A DNA stretch of 64,000 nt from Mesorhizobium qingshengii (GCF_900103325.1 NZ_FMXM01000012.1:161774-225773), one strand, 5' to 3'; shown: positions 34,418-43,692, counted from the stretch's first letter. The notes: generated by a model from the sequence alone, not told the origin. Numbers and translations: made by a program.

Positions 34418-35635
34418 TTACTTTCCCGCGCCTTCGAACCAGGCCACCAGCAGCGCCCGCTCCTTGTCGGTAATCTGCGAGACGTTGGCGGGCGGCATGG
34501 CGTGGGTGCGGCCGGCCTGCAGATAGATCTCGCGGGCGTGGTTGGCGATTGCCGCGTCGGTGTCGAGCATCACGCCCTTGGGGGCATGGTAGATGCCTTC
34601 ATAGACAGGCTCCGCCGCGTGGCACATGGAGCAGCGGCCGAGCACGGTGTCGCGCACGGCGGGGAAATGCGCCGAGGCGACATAGACCTGCGCCGCCGCC
34701 GATTCCTTGGGTTCGCCGGTCAGCACCTTCGGCACGGTCGACAGCCAGATGATGATGATGAACAGGACGAGGGCGCCCAGCCAGGTCCAGTGCGGGTTGC
34801 CCTTGCGCGCATGGACGCTGTTGAAATAGTGCCGGATCAGCACCCCAATGATGAACACCAGCGAGGCGATGACCCAGTTGAATTCAGTGCCGAACGCCAG
34901 CGGGTAGTGGTTCGACAGCATCAGGAACAGCACCGGCAGCGTCAAATAGTTGTTGTGGAGCGAGCGCTGCTTGGCGATCTTGCCGTATTTCGGGTCGGGT
35001 TTGCGGCCGGCGATGAGGTCGGCGACGACGATCTTCTGGTTGGGGATGATGACCATGAAGACATTGGCCGACATGATCGTGGCTGTGATGGCGCCCAGAT
35101 GCAGGAATGCGGCGCGGCCGGTAAACAGGTGGGTCAGCCCCCACGCGATGAACACCAGCACGCAGTAGAGCACCAGCATCAGGCCGGTGTCGCTCTTTCC
35201 CAGCGGCGAGCGGCACAACAGATCATAGACCACCCAGCCGACGCCGATTGTCGCCAGCGACAGCAAGATGCCGACAGGTACCGACATTGGCAGTACATTG
35301 GGATCGATCAGGAACAGATCGGCCCCGGCATAGTAGACGACGCACAGCATGGCGAAGCCGGACAGCCAGGTGGCGTAGGATTCCCATTTGAACCAGGTCA
35401 GGTGCTCGGGCATCTCGGCCGGCGCAACCAGATATTTCTGGATGTGGTAGAAACCGCCGCCATGCACCTGCCATTCCTCGCCAAAGGCGCCGACGGGCAT
35501 GCCCGGACGCTGGCGCAGGCCGAGATCGAGCGCGACGAAATAGAAGGACGAGCCGATCCAGGCGATGCCGGTGATGACGTGCAGCCAGCGCACGGCGAAA
35601 CTCAGCCATTCCCAGAAAATCGCGAAATCCATCAT
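34418..35635 (-). CDS. puuD: Urate hydroxylase PuuD, membrane-bound with cytochrome c domain
   Basis: 405 residues. The N-terminal about 290 residues contain eight or so membrane helices starting FAVRWLHVITGIAWIGSSFYFVALD. The C-terminal domain has a heme c site CSMCH and a distal methionine candidate (AMPPANVSQITDKERA). It belongs to the PuuD family that oxidises urate to 5-hydroxyisourate without soluble uricase and passes electrons to the respiratory chain. No other uricase is in the window. It is divergent from a LysR gene over 137 bp; a run of nine A residues (35713-35721) lies in that gap. Confidence 0.93.
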   Translation of the reverse strand: MMDFAIFWEWLSFAVRWLHVITGIAWIGSSFYFVALDLGLRQRPGMPVGAFGEEWQVHGGGFYHIQKYLVAPAEMPEHLTWFKWESYATWLSGFAMLCVVYYAGADLFLIDPNVLPMSVPVGILLSLATIGVGWVVYDLLCRSPLGKSDTGLMLVLYCVLVFIAWGLTHLFTGRAAFLHLGAITATIMSANVFMVIIPNQKIVVADLIAGRKPDPKYGKIAKQRSLHNNYLTLPVLFLMLSNHYPLAFGTEFNWVIASLVFIIGVLIRHYFNSVHARKGNPHWTWLGALVLFIIIIWLSTVPKVLTGEPKESAAAQVYVASAHFPAVRDTVLGRCSMCHAAEPVYEGIYHAPKGVMLDTDAAIANHAREIYLQAGRTHAMPPANVSQITDKERALLVAWFEGAGK

Positions 35636-35772
35636 TGAAGTCGTCCCTGCCGATCACGCGACTTTACGGGCTGGAGCGCAAACGGAAAGAGGCGAGGTGC
35701 ACGATGACTTTCAAAAAAAAATGGAAAATACTAGGCTGTTCCCGCGCAGCCGCATGAGAGCCACGAAACAGC

Positions 35773-36693
35773 ATGGCCTATCTCGACAACATCGCCGTCT
35801 TCGTTCGCGTCGTCGAACTCGGCAATCTGTCGGCGGCAGGGCGCGACATGCGCATTTCGCCGGCGGTCGCCTCCAACCGCATCAAGGAACTGGAGAAGCA
35901 TCTTGGTGTCAGGCTGTTCAACCGTACGACACGGCAGTTGATGCCGACCGAGCACGGCACGGTCTTTTACTCTGGCGCCAAGCAGGTGCTTGAGGCGATC
36001 ACCGAGGCGGAAGCGGCGGTCTCGGCCCTGTCCGGCCAGCCACGCGGCACCATCCGCGTCACCGCGCCGCTTGGCCTCGGCCGGCGGCTGGTGGCCTCGG
36101 GCATCCCCGATTTCCACGACAAATATCCTGACATCGAGGTGCGGCTCAGGCTTTCGGACCACAATGTCGACATCATGAAGGAAGGCATCGACGTCGCCTT
36201 CCGGCTCGGCATCATCGAGGATTCCAGCCTCAGGATGCGCGGCATCATGGAATGCGAACGCGTGCTGGTGGCGGCACCGAAATATCTGGAGGCGCGCGGC
36301 GAGCCTACGGAACCGCAGGAACTGATCGGCAAGAAGCACGACTGCCTGATGCTGCGCTATTCCGGCGCGCGCGAATATGTGTGGACGCTGCAGACCCCCA
36401 CCGGTCCGCAGAAATTCGAGGTGCATGGTCCGTATGATACGGACGATGGCGATGTGCTGACCGGCTGGGCGCTGTCCGGGCGCGGCATCATCAACAAGCC
36501 GCGCTTCGAGGTCGAGCCGTTCATCCGCGACCAGCGGCTGAAAGTCATCCTGAGCAGCACGCCGCCGACGCCGGTACAGTTTGCCGCCGTCTATCCCCAC
36601 AAGAAGCTGCAGGACCCGAAAGTGCGGCTGCTGCTCGACTTCATGGCCGAGCGCTGCCAGCGGCTGATCAACGACCTTCTCGCGGGCAAGTGA
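35773..36693 (+). CDS. LysR-family transcription regulator
   Basis: 306 residues. The N-terminal winged helix-turn-helix is VFVRVVELGNLSAAGRDMRISPAVASNRIKELEKHLGVRLFNRTTR, followed by the two-lobe effector-binding domain. It is divergent from puuD-guaD with 137 bp between, so it probably regulates that operon and may sense a purine product. It could instead regulate the monooxygenase genes that follow. No clear LysR T-N11-A box was fixed by eye. Confidence 0.92.
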   Translation: MAYLDNIAVFVRVVELGNLSAAGRDMRISPAVASNRIKELEKHLGVRLFNRTTRQLMPTEHGTVFYSGAKQVLEAITEAEAAVSALSGQPRGTIRVTAPLGLGRRLVASGIPDFHDKYPDIEVRLRLSDHNVDIMKEGIDVAFRLGIIEDSSLRMRGIMECERVLVAAPKYLEARGEPTEPQELIGKKHDCLMLRYSGAREYVWTLQTPTGPQKFEVHGPYDTDDGDVLTGWALSGRGIINKPRFEVEPFIRDQRLKVILSSTPPTPVQFAAVYPHKKLQDPKVRLLLDFMAERCQRLINDLLAGK

Positions 36694-36797
36694 TAGCTGG
36701 CCGGCAAGAGACCGGCGGTTGGCCCAGTGCCGGCGGTTGCCATCCTGGGAAGCGGCGAACATAGTTCCGGACGTATGTCGTCTTGCAGGGACCATCG

Positions 36798-37811
36798 ATG
36801 GACAACGGCGCCACAATGCATCTTGCCGTGTCGCTGTTTTCGGGAACCGCCGATCCATCACCCGAGCCGGAATTCGATCGTCTGGCGCGGTTTGCGCAAA
36901 AGGCCGAAGCCGCCGGCCTGGACATGGTGCTGCTTGCCGATGCCGCGCCGGCTTCCAGCAGCGATGCGGCGAACCGACAGGTGCCCTTCGAGGCGACGAC
37001 CTTGCTGGCCGCCCTGGCGACGGTGACAAGCAGGATCGGCCTCGTCGCAATGGCCTCGACGATCGCCCACCAGCCCTACAATCTGGCACGCCGTTTCGCC
37101 TCGCTCGACATTATCAGCCACGGCCGCGCCGGCTGGCATGCGACGATGGTGCAGGCGCCACGCGAAGCGGCCAATTTCAGCCGGCCGGAGGGGTTTTCAT
37201 CAGCCGATTTTCGCCGCCGCACGGAGGAATATATCGGCATCGTTCAAGGCTTATGGCAGGGCTGGGACGCAGACGCGCTGTTGTTCGACAAAGGCGGCGG
37301 CCGCTTCCACGATCCCGAAAAGATGCATCTGCTTGACCACAAGGGCGAATTCTTCTCCGTGCGCGGGCCGCTGAACGTCGCGCGATCACCGCAGGACATG
37401 CCGGTGCTGGTGCTGTCCGGCTTCTCGGAGCACGACCTGTATGTCGCCGCCCGCACCGCTGATGTCATCCTGCTGGACGAACGGTCGGCGGAAGACACCA
37501 AGGCACGCCATGACGATCTGAGGCGCCGCGTCGCCGCCCGTGGGCGGGACCCGGATGCCGTGAAGGTGCTGATAAACGTCTCGCCCGTCACCGGCGGGAA
37601 GCCGGCCGCCCTCGCCGACAGGTTGGAGGAACAGTTCCACTCGACAAGCTGCGACGGGTTCAACATCCTGATGCCGGCACAGCTTTCAGCGCTCGACGAC
37701 TTGGTCGATCTGGTTTTGCCGGAGCTGCGGCGACGTGGCCTCTTTCGAGCGGGCTATCGCGGGACAACGTTGCGCTCGCATCTCGGACTTGCCGGCGGAG
37801 GCGACCAATGA
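36798..37811 (+). CDS. LLM-class flavin-dependent monooxygenase 1
   Basis: 337 residues. The luciferase-like TIM-barrel fold is shown by FAQKAEAAGLDMVLLADAA, IGLVAMASTIAHQPYNLARRFASLDIISHGRAGWHA and the C-terminal flavin-binding features, close to the NtaA/SnaA type group. Needs reduced flavin from a separate reductase, which is not adjacent. It is 104 bp after the LysR gene and overlaps the second monooxygenase by 4 bp (ATGA). Substrate unknown; dimethyl sulfone, nitrilotriacetate and similar compounds are used by relatives. A TTG at 36783 is an alternative start. Confidence 0.85.
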   Translation: MDNGATMHLAVSLFSGTADPSPEPEFDRLARFAQKAEAAGLDMVLLADAAPASSSDAANRQVPFEATTLLAALATVTSRIGLVAMASTIAHQPYNLARRFASLDIISHGRAGWHATMVQAPREAANFSRPEGFSSADFRRRTEEYIGIVQGLWQGWDADALLFDKGGGRFHDPEKMHLLDHKGEFFSVRGPLNVARSPQDMPVLVLSGFSEHDLYVAARTADVILLDERSAEDTKARHDDLRRRVAARGRDPDAVKVLINVSPVTGGKPAALADRLEEQFHSTSCDGFNILMPAQLSALDDLVDLVLPELRRRGLFRAGYRGTTLRSHLGLAGGGDQ

Positions 37812-39073
37812 CTCGCCAGATGAAGCTCGGCGCCTTCCTATGGGCGACAGGCCACCACATCGCCGCCTGGCGTCACCCGAAGGCACATGTGACCGCCGGC
37901 ATCGACATTGACCACTACATCCGGCTGGCGCGCACGGCGGAAGCGGCGAAATTCGACCTGCTGTTCTGCGAGGACGCCGCCGGCCTGCGCGAGGCCAATG
38001 TCGGCATCGCCAGCCAGACGTCACGCTCGATCGGTTTCGAGCCGATCAGCCTGCTGTCGGCTCTCGCCGTTCAGACCAGCCGCATCGGTCTCGTCTCCAC
38101 CGCCTCGACAAGCTACAACGAGCCTTACGGGCTGGCGCGGACCTTCCTGTCGCTCGACCATCTGAGCGGCGGCCGTGCCGGCTGGAACCTGGTTACATCA
38201 GCCAGCCAGATCGAAGCCGCCAATTTCGGCTCGACCGGCTTGCGCCCACACGCCGACCGCTATGAACGGGCGAGGGAATTCGCCGAAGTGGTGACCGGGC
38301 TTTGGCACGGCAAGCTCGACGGGGCTTCCGGATCCGGTGGTCACGATGGCCAGAGCTTTTCGGTTCGGGACCCGCTCGACCTGCCGCGTTCGCCCCAGGG
38401 CGCGCCGGTCATGGTGCAGGCTGGCGCCTCGGATGTGGGCCGCGACCTTGCCGCCCGCACCGCCGACGTGGTGTTCACGGCGGCGCAGACTTTCGAGGAA
38501 GCGAAGGCCTTCTACGACGATCTCAAGGGGCGTCTGGCGGCCTATGGGCGCGAGCGGGACGACATCAAGATCATGCCGGGCGTCGCGCCCGTGGTGGCGG
38601 AAACGGAAGCGGAAGCCCGGGAAAAATACGAGGAATTGCAGGAACTGATCCCCGATGATGTCGGCGTGGCGCTGCTGTCCAGCTATCTCAGCATCGCCGA
38701 CCTGTGGCGCTATCCGATTGACGGGCCGCTGCCGGAGTTGCCGGCGACCGAGGGCATGCAGAGCCGGCAAGCGCTGGTCATCGAGCAGTCGCGCCGCGAC
38801 AACCTTTCCATTCGCCAGTTGGCCCGCCATTTCGCCGGCGCGCGTGGCCATTGGCGCATCGCCGGAACAGCGGTCCAGGTCGCCGACGCGTTGCAGGCGC
38901 GATTCGAGGGAGGCGCGGCCGACGGGTTCAACGTCATACCCTCTTACTTCCCCGGCGAACTCGATGCCTTTGCCACACTGGTCGTGCCGGAACTGCAGCG
39001 GCGCGGGCTGTTCCGCAAGGATTATGATGGCCGTACGCTGCGCGAGCATCTCGGGTTGAAACGACCGCTATAG
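37808..39073 (+). CDS. LLM-class flavin-dependent monooxygenase 2 (NtaA/SnaA/DszA type)
   Basis: 421 residues. Luciferase-like fold: FLWATGHHIAAWRHP, FDLLFCEDAAGLRE, and FLSLDHLSGGRAGWNLVTS, the last highly typical of NtaA/SnaA/DszA monooxygenases. It shares an ancestor with the preceding gene and overlaps it by 4 bp, so the pair is co-transcribed, perhaps as two successive or alternative oxidations of one compound. No flavin reductase gene is in the cluster. Ends 12 bp before the converging SABATH methyltransferase gene. Confidence 0.9.
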   Translation: MTRQMKLGAFLWATGHHIAAWRHPKAHVTAGIDIDHYIRLARTAEAAKFDLLFCEDAAGLREANVGIASQTSRSIGFEPISLLSALAVQTSRIGLVSTASTSYNEPYGLARTFLSLDHLSGGRAGWNLVTSASQIEAANFGSTGLRPHADRYERAREFAEVVTGLWHGKLDGASGSGGHDGQSFSVRDPLDLPRSPQGAPVMVQAGASDVGRDLAARTADVVFTAAQTFEEAKAFYDDLKGRLAAYGRERDDIKIMPGVAPVVAETEAEAREKYEELQELIPDDVGVALLSSYLSIADLWRYPIDGPLPELPATEGMQSRQALVIEQSRRDNLSIRQLARHFAGARGHWRIAGTAVQVADALQARFEGGAADGFNVIPSYFPGELDAFATLVVPELQRRGLFRKDYDGRTLREHLGLKRPL

Positions 39074-39085
39074 CGCGACGAGCGC

Positions 39086-40273
39086 TCACGACGCCTTGCT
39101 GATGACCATGAAGCAGTGGACGTAATCCATGGCGTGCCCCTGCGGGGCGCGCGCCACTTCGGCCTGATAGGCGCCATAGAAATCATCGACGATGGCGGCC
39201 CGCTCGTCCGCTGGACGCGACGGATCCAGAGCGCCGGCAAACACCGTTTCCGACCATGAGCGCAAGGTCGGCACATAGGCTTCAGCGAAGCGAGCAGCGT
39301 CTCCGTGGCGGCGAAAATCGGCTGCGTAGGGGCAAGCCGTCACGGTGGTGGAGACATGGTCGAGCCGCAAGCCGGCCCGCGAGACCGCCGAGTTCGCGTC
39401 GGCGAAGGGTGCCGCGAATTCCACCTTGCTCTTGTAAAATTGCTGGAAGGTGGCGTTGCGGTATTCGGCGGCACTGATCCGGCCAGACGCGTGCAGTTCG
39501 CGCCAGTGCCTGGCAAAGGTGTCGAACATGTTGACGCCGCCAGTGTTGCCGAGATAGCGGCCTTCCTCGTCGACGCAGAAATTGGCCAGCACCAGCCTGC
39601 CGCCGGGCCGCAATTCGCGGGCGCGGTGGAGCAGGATGGTCTCCCAGTCGGCCATGGCCTGGGCGCGGAACCGCGCCTGCTCCCGCGGCGTCGCGCCGAC
39701 CGCCTGCACATGATCGGCGATCATTGTCGGCCGGCTGCTCAGCCAGTGCATGGCGGTGGCCGAAAAGCCGAGCGACAGCGTACCGCTGGCCAGAATCTGA
39801 CGATAGAAACTGGTGCCGCTGCCGAAGATGTAGACATCAGGCATGCCCGCCAGCGGCGCATCGGTCGGCGCGCCGAGCAGGCCCTGGGTCAGCCGGAACA
39901 GAGCGGCGAAATCATTGTGCGGCAGGTCGGTATAGGTGATCGCAATCTCGCGATCCGGTTCCCTGGCGCGGACGAGGCCAACGATCCGGCGCATCAGGTC
40001 AAGCGATGTGCCGCCGTCGGCGGCGCCGAAATCGGCCACTGTAAACGGCACTCCTCCGGCGAGCGGCTGCATGGCGGCGATGGCCCCGGCGACAAGATCG
40101 CCGGCACGGTCGATCACCGCCTTGGCCCCGACCGTGTTGGACGAGTAGTAACCCGCCCCGCGCATCGAGATCACTGGCATCGCGGCCTTGACGTTCATGC
40201 CCTTGCCCTTTCCGGTCTGGCTGAACTGTCCATCATTACGGCGCGCGCGCCGCTCATCGTCAAGTCTTGTCAT
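39086..40273 (-). CDS. SABATH-type carboxyl methyltransferase
   Basis: 395 residues from the ATG overlapping the upstream stop; a second start at 40198 (MNVKAAMP) gives 370 residues. The order of SABATH motifs is clear: MRGAGYYSSNT at the N-terminus, the SAM-binding VADFGAADGGTSL, DLPHNDFAALFR, and FGSGTSFYRQILASG with ATAMHWLSSRP. SABATH enzymes methylate carboxylates or ring nitrogens of small molecules, such as salicylate or indole-acetate, and are best known from plants. The ligand is unknown here. Fourth gene of a tightly overlapping cassette. Confidence 0.85.
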   Translation of the reverse strand: MTRLDDERRARRNDGQFSQTGKGKGMNVKAAMPVISMRGAGYYSSNTVGAKAVIDRAGDLVAGAIAAMQPLAGGVPFTVADFGAADGGTSLDLMRRIVGLVRAREPDREIAITYTDLPHNDFAALFRLTQGLLGAPTDAPLAGMPDVYIFGSGTSFYRQILASGTLSLGFSATAMHWLSSRPTMIADHVQAVGATPREQARFRAQAMADWETILLHRARELRPGGRLVLANFCVDEEGRYLGNTGGVNMFDTFARHWRELHASGRISAAEYRNATFQQFYKSKVEFAAPFADANSAVSRAGLRLDHVSTTVTACPYAADFRRHGDAARFAEAYVPTLRSWSETVFAGALDPSRPADERAAIVDDFYGAYQAEVARAPQGHAMDYVHCFMVISKAS

Positions 40274-40911
40274 TCGTCATCGGTCCTGCTGCCGCCGGCG
40301 CCGGTGGCTCGGGAACTGGCCGAAGCCGGCACGTAGGTTCTCGCCGCCATGGCGCCGAGTGCTTCGAAAACCGTGGGATCGATGCTGGCACGTCGGCGCC
40401 GGTCCGGCTCCCGAACGTCGTCCGGGCCACCGCTTATCGTGACGTCGGCATCCGGCGCCAGCCAGCCGGCGTCGCCGGCTTTTGCGGCGATGGCGCCGCC
40501 AGCGACATCCGCGCACGCGCCCCTCCACGACACGTGCACCCGCACATCCCAGAGCGCGGCGAAGCCGACCAGCCATAGGGGATGGGCCACCCGGTCGATC
40601 CGCAGCGGATGGCCCATGAGCAGGCCGGGCCTATCCGCGATCAGCGCCCCGGTACGGATTGGGCAAAGGCAAGAACCATCGGTGGGCGCCGAAATCGCCG
40701 ATCCCGCCTCTGCCGGGAACGACAGAGTTGGCGCGGCCAGGGACGGACTATCCCGCGCCAGTGCCAGCAGGGACGGTGCCCAGGGCAGCCCGCCGGCGGC
40801 AAGCGCCCTGGCGCATTTGCCGATGTCGTCACAAGGTCCCCAATTGAAACCGGCGCCGCGCGCGGCCTTCGCCGCCAGCATCTCGACCTCGTTCAGCGAC
40901 AGCTCGATCAC
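40270..40911 (-). CDS. DUF3726 protein
   Basis: 213 residues from a GTG start (V at 40911) overlapping the upstream stop as GTGA. The pattern LSLNEVEMLAAKAARGAGFNWG at the N-terminus is the DUF3726 signature. The rest has several hydrophobic patches but no clear membrane helix, and no catalytic motif is recognised. It ends in ATGA overlap with the SABATH gene. The open frame to 41145 overlaps the neighbouring gene. Confidence 0.75.
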   Translation of the reverse strand: MIELSLNEVEMLAAKAARGAGFNWGPCDDIGKCARALAAGGLPWAPSLLALARDSPSLAAPTLSFPAEAGSAISAPTDGSCLCPIRTGALIADRPGLLMGHPLRIDRVAHPLWLVGFAALWDVRVHVSWRGACADVAGGAIAAKAGDAGWLAPDADVTISGGPDDVREPDRRRRASIDPTVFEALGAMAARTYVPASASSRATGAGGSRTDDE

Positions 40912-42566
40912 GATATCGCCCTGGCCGGCTTCCGCGCGACAATGTCCTCGGGAAAGGGCGCGCCCGCAAACAACGAGATGCGCAGCCATCGGTCGGAACG
41001 CGGATCGAAGCGACTGGCGCCGAAGAAGGCGAGCTTCGAGCGCAGCAGGTCGATCGGCCGCATCGTTGCATCGATCAGATTGCCGCGGATTTCCGTGTAG
41101 GGATTGCCGGCGGCCAGTTGCACCCGGCGCACGACGTGGCGCCATTGCGGCTGCCCCAGCAGCAGGTTCGCGACCGGGCTCTCCGACGGCTCGGCCTCCA
41201 GCACGGCGGCCAGACGGCAGATGTCGCGAGCCACCGCCAGCGGCTGCTCGCGTTCGGCACCCGGCTCGCTGTGCCGCTCGCCAAGGCGTGGCTCGAGCTT
41301 TTCCTCGGAAACATACCAGAAGCGAGCATCGGCTTCGGCCGAGCCGAAGTCGTAGGCCAGAGCCCAGCCATAGTGCGTTTCGATCAGCCCGCGCAGCGCG
41401 CCGCAGCTCATGGCGCCATCGATCCGGTAGACCGCCGCCTCGTCACAAGCCATGGTGTCGGCGAGTTCGTCGACCAGCGCGCCGTGCGGCTCCAGCATCA
41501 GGGCGACCATCGCTTCCTGCCCTTCGAGCGACAGGTTCTGCTCGGCGAAGCGATAAAGAGCTTCCCAGGGCTGGGCTTCGCCAGCCAGAATGCTACCGGC
41601 CTTACCGCTGATTTGATCGCAGTCGGCCGCCAGCCGCAGAAGCGCTGCCCCCTGCGCCGTATCTTCCGTCTTCCAGCGGCGGATGTTGTCCTGCATCGCG
41701 GCCAGGGCTGCGAGAAACCCGTCAATGCTGCCGCGGTCGGCCGCCGCCAGCGAGCGGACGCGCGCCAGCGCCGTCTCGCGCGCCAGCATCCAGCGGTGCA
41801 GCAGGAAGGGATGGCGCACCAGAAACGGCGCCATGCCGAGGCCGGTGGAATTGCCAACACCGAGTTGGCGGCGCAATTCAGGATCGAGCATCGCAGCGCG
41901 ACCGGGCGCGCGCCGTCGGGCCATGTGTTCGGCCAGCGCGATGGTGAAGGATCGGATGAGCCAGACGGTCAGCATTTCTGCACGGAACGGTCCGGCAAAT
42001 TCCGGTCTTTGCGAAATGCGGTCGCGGTCGGCAATGCCGAACTTGCCATTGCCGTAGACCGCCGTGGTGCGCATCAGATAGCCGACATTTTCGATCTGGA
42101 CGGCGTCGGGCTGACGGCCTTCGGCCAGCCTTTCGACGACATGGGCAAACAGCCTGACGCTCTTGTTGGCGCGCGACAGGATCAAGTCGCGTTCACTGAA
42201 TCGTCCCGCTTCCTGGAGCGGCACATTGGCGGCGAGCCGCGCGATCTCGGCCGCGTCGGGCACGCCGTCATAGAGCACGTAGCTGGTGTCCCACGCCTCG
42301 GCGATGACCCGGTCGGTGCGCATGGCATCGGCCAGCGGCGTCGAAAAGGCGACCAGCGAATAGGTTCGCATCGGCATGTCGACCCGGATGACCGCATGGC
42401 CGAAACCGTCGTTATCGAGTTCCCACGCAGCAGGCGCGACTTTCCATGCTTCCCGTTCGGCTTGCCGCATCATTGCCCGCAGGAAGCTCAACCGCGTCGG
42501 ATGCGAGGCCCCCATGCGGTCCAGCCGCATGACGACGTCAGGCGGCCGCAGGGCGATGGTGTTCAC
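40908..42566 (-). CDS. Unrecognised 552-residue protein of the SABATH cassette
   Basis: 552 residues from a GTG start, chosen because it overlaps the dipeptidase stop as GTGA; the open frame to 42827 includes the neighbour. Recurrent family not identified. What is visible: an N-terminal region with LDRMGASHPTRLSFLRAMMRQAEREAWKV, a middle helical stretch with HPFLLHRWMLARETALARV, and a C-terminal YDFGSAEADARFWYVSEEKLEPRLGER segment. No signal peptide or obvious membrane segments. It always precedes DUF3726 here and is probably part of the same complex or pathway. Confidence 0.7.
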   Translation of the reverse strand: MNTIALRPPDVVMRLDRMGASHPTRLSFLRAMMRQAEREAWKVAPAAWELDNDGFGHAVIRVDMPMRTYSLVAFSTPLADAMRTDRVIAEAWDTSYVLYDGVPDAAEIARLAANVPLQEAGRFSERDLILSRANKSVRLFAHVVERLAEGRQPDAVQIENVGYLMRTTAVYGNGKFGIADRDRISQRPEFAGPFRAEMLTVWLIRSFTIALAEHMARRRAPGRAAMLDPELRRQLGVGNSTGLGMAPFLVRHPFLLHRWMLARETALARVRSLAAADRGSIDGFLAALAAMQDNIRRWKTEDTAQGAALLRLAADCDQISGKAGSILAGEAQPWEALYRFAEQNLSLEGQEAMVALMLEPHGALVDELADTMACDEAAVYRIDGAMSCGALRGLIETHYGWALAYDFGSAEADARFWYVSEEKLEPRLGERHSEPGAEREQPLAVARDICRLAAVLEAEPSESPVANLLLGQPQWRHVVRRVQLAAGNPYTEIRGNLIDATMRPIDLLRSKLAFFGASRFDPRSDRWLRISLFAGAPFPEDIVARKPARAIS

Positions 42567-43579
42567 GGTGAGGCGCCTGAAGATTTTTCGCCGCGAAACA
42601 CCCGTTGCATCAGCCGTACCCAATTCCCGCCCATGATGCCGTCGGCTTCGGTTGGCGAGAACCCCGCCCGCAGCAGGCCGGTGCGAATGCCTGGAAAGTC
42701 CCGATTGGACGAAAACCACGCCGGTTGGGCTGGCAGCACCGCCGGCCCGTTCGGATTGTCGGCCGACGCAAGCGTCCAGCGTCCGTTGCGCATCCATCTG
42801 ATCACCGAATCGTCGTGGCCCTGACAAAGGTCGGAACCGATGCCGATCCGATCCACGCCGATCTGTCCGGCAAGTCTAGCTGTCATCGCGCAGAAGGCCT
42901 CGAGCGTGCAGGCACTGCCGCCGGCCAGATGATGCGGATACAGCGACAGGCCCAGCATGCCGTCATTGGCGGCGAGCGCGTCGATCACCCTGTCGGAGAC
43001 GTTTCGGGCCGTATCGCGCCACCAGCGCGGATTGGCGTGCGTGACCGCGACCGGCGCGTTGGAAGCCTCGATGGCATCGAGTGTGGTGGCTTCGCCGGCA
43101 TGCGACATGTCGATGACCATGCCGAGGCGGTTCATTTCCCGCACCACTTCCCGGCCCATCCGGGTCAGGCCGCCATCGTAGCTCTCCTGCCAGCCGGTCC
43201 CGAGCAGCGACTGGTTGTTGTAGGTCAGCTGCATGAAGCGCAGGCCAAGATCGTAGAGAATGGAAACAAGCCCGAGATGGGCCTCAATCGGCGACGGATT
43301 CTGCACGCCGAACAGGATCGCCGTGCGTCCGCTTTGCCTGGCTGCGGCGATGTCGGCAAGGCTCGACGCCTTGACGATCAGATCGGCATTGTCGGCAAAG
43401 CGCCGGTCCCAGGCAATGATGCGGTCGACCGTCTCGCGGAAGTTCTCGTGGTAGGCGATCGTCGCATGGACCACGTCGACACCGCCGTCGCGCATCTCCT
43501 CGAAAATCGCGCGCGACCAGTTGCAGTATTGCAGGCCATCCATGACCAGCGAAGCCTGGGGATCGAAGCCGTCTGCCAA
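42563..43579 (-). CDS. M19 membrane dipeptidase-like metallo-hydrolase
   Basis: 338 residues from a TTG at 43579. Peptidase M19 features: VMDGLQYCNWSR at the N-terminus in place of the usual IDGHxD metal pair, then LRFMQLTYNNQSLLGTGW, VIDMSHAGEAT, VAVTHANPRWW, and RIGIGSDLCQGHDD. The first metal histidine-aspartate pair looks altered, so metal binding or the substrate may differ from renal dipeptidase. It is the first gene of the overlapping cassette, with GTGA overlap to the next gene. Start uncertain; no good ribosome-binding site. Confidence 0.8.
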   Translation of the reverse strand: MADGFDPQASLVMDGLQYCNWSRAIFEEMRDGGVDVVHATIAYHENFRETVDRIIAWDRRFADNADLIVKASSLADIAAARQSGRTAILFGVQNPSPIEAHLGLVSILYDLGLRFMQLTYNNQSLLGTGWQESYDGGLTRMGREVVREMNRLGMVIDMSHAGEATTLDAIEASNAPVAVTHANPRWWRDTARNVSDRVIDALAANDGMLGLSLYPHHLAGGSACTLEAFCAMTARLAGQIGVDRIGIGSDLCQGHDDSVIRWMRNGRWTLASADNPNGPAVLPAQPAWFSSNRDFPGIRTGLLRAGFSPTEADGIMGGNWVRLMQRVFRGEKSSGASP

Positions 43580-43692
43580 ATGCGGACACTCACCGTGGCT
43601 AGGGCTGCGCTGACGAAAGCAGCCGCTCCCCAGAAGATCGGATCATTGGCCAGGTTGCAATCCGATTGTTCTGAGCCAGGGGCGAAATCGGC

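Noticed and set aside
41118..42824. 568-residue open frame on the + strand
   Set aside because: Antisense to the 552-residue cassette gene, which has start-stop overlaps with both neighbours; the antisense frame shows no motifs.
42567..42827. Upstream extension of the 552-residue protein
   Set aside because: It lies inside the dipeptidase gene in another frame; the GTG at 42566 overlaps that gene's stop as GTGA.
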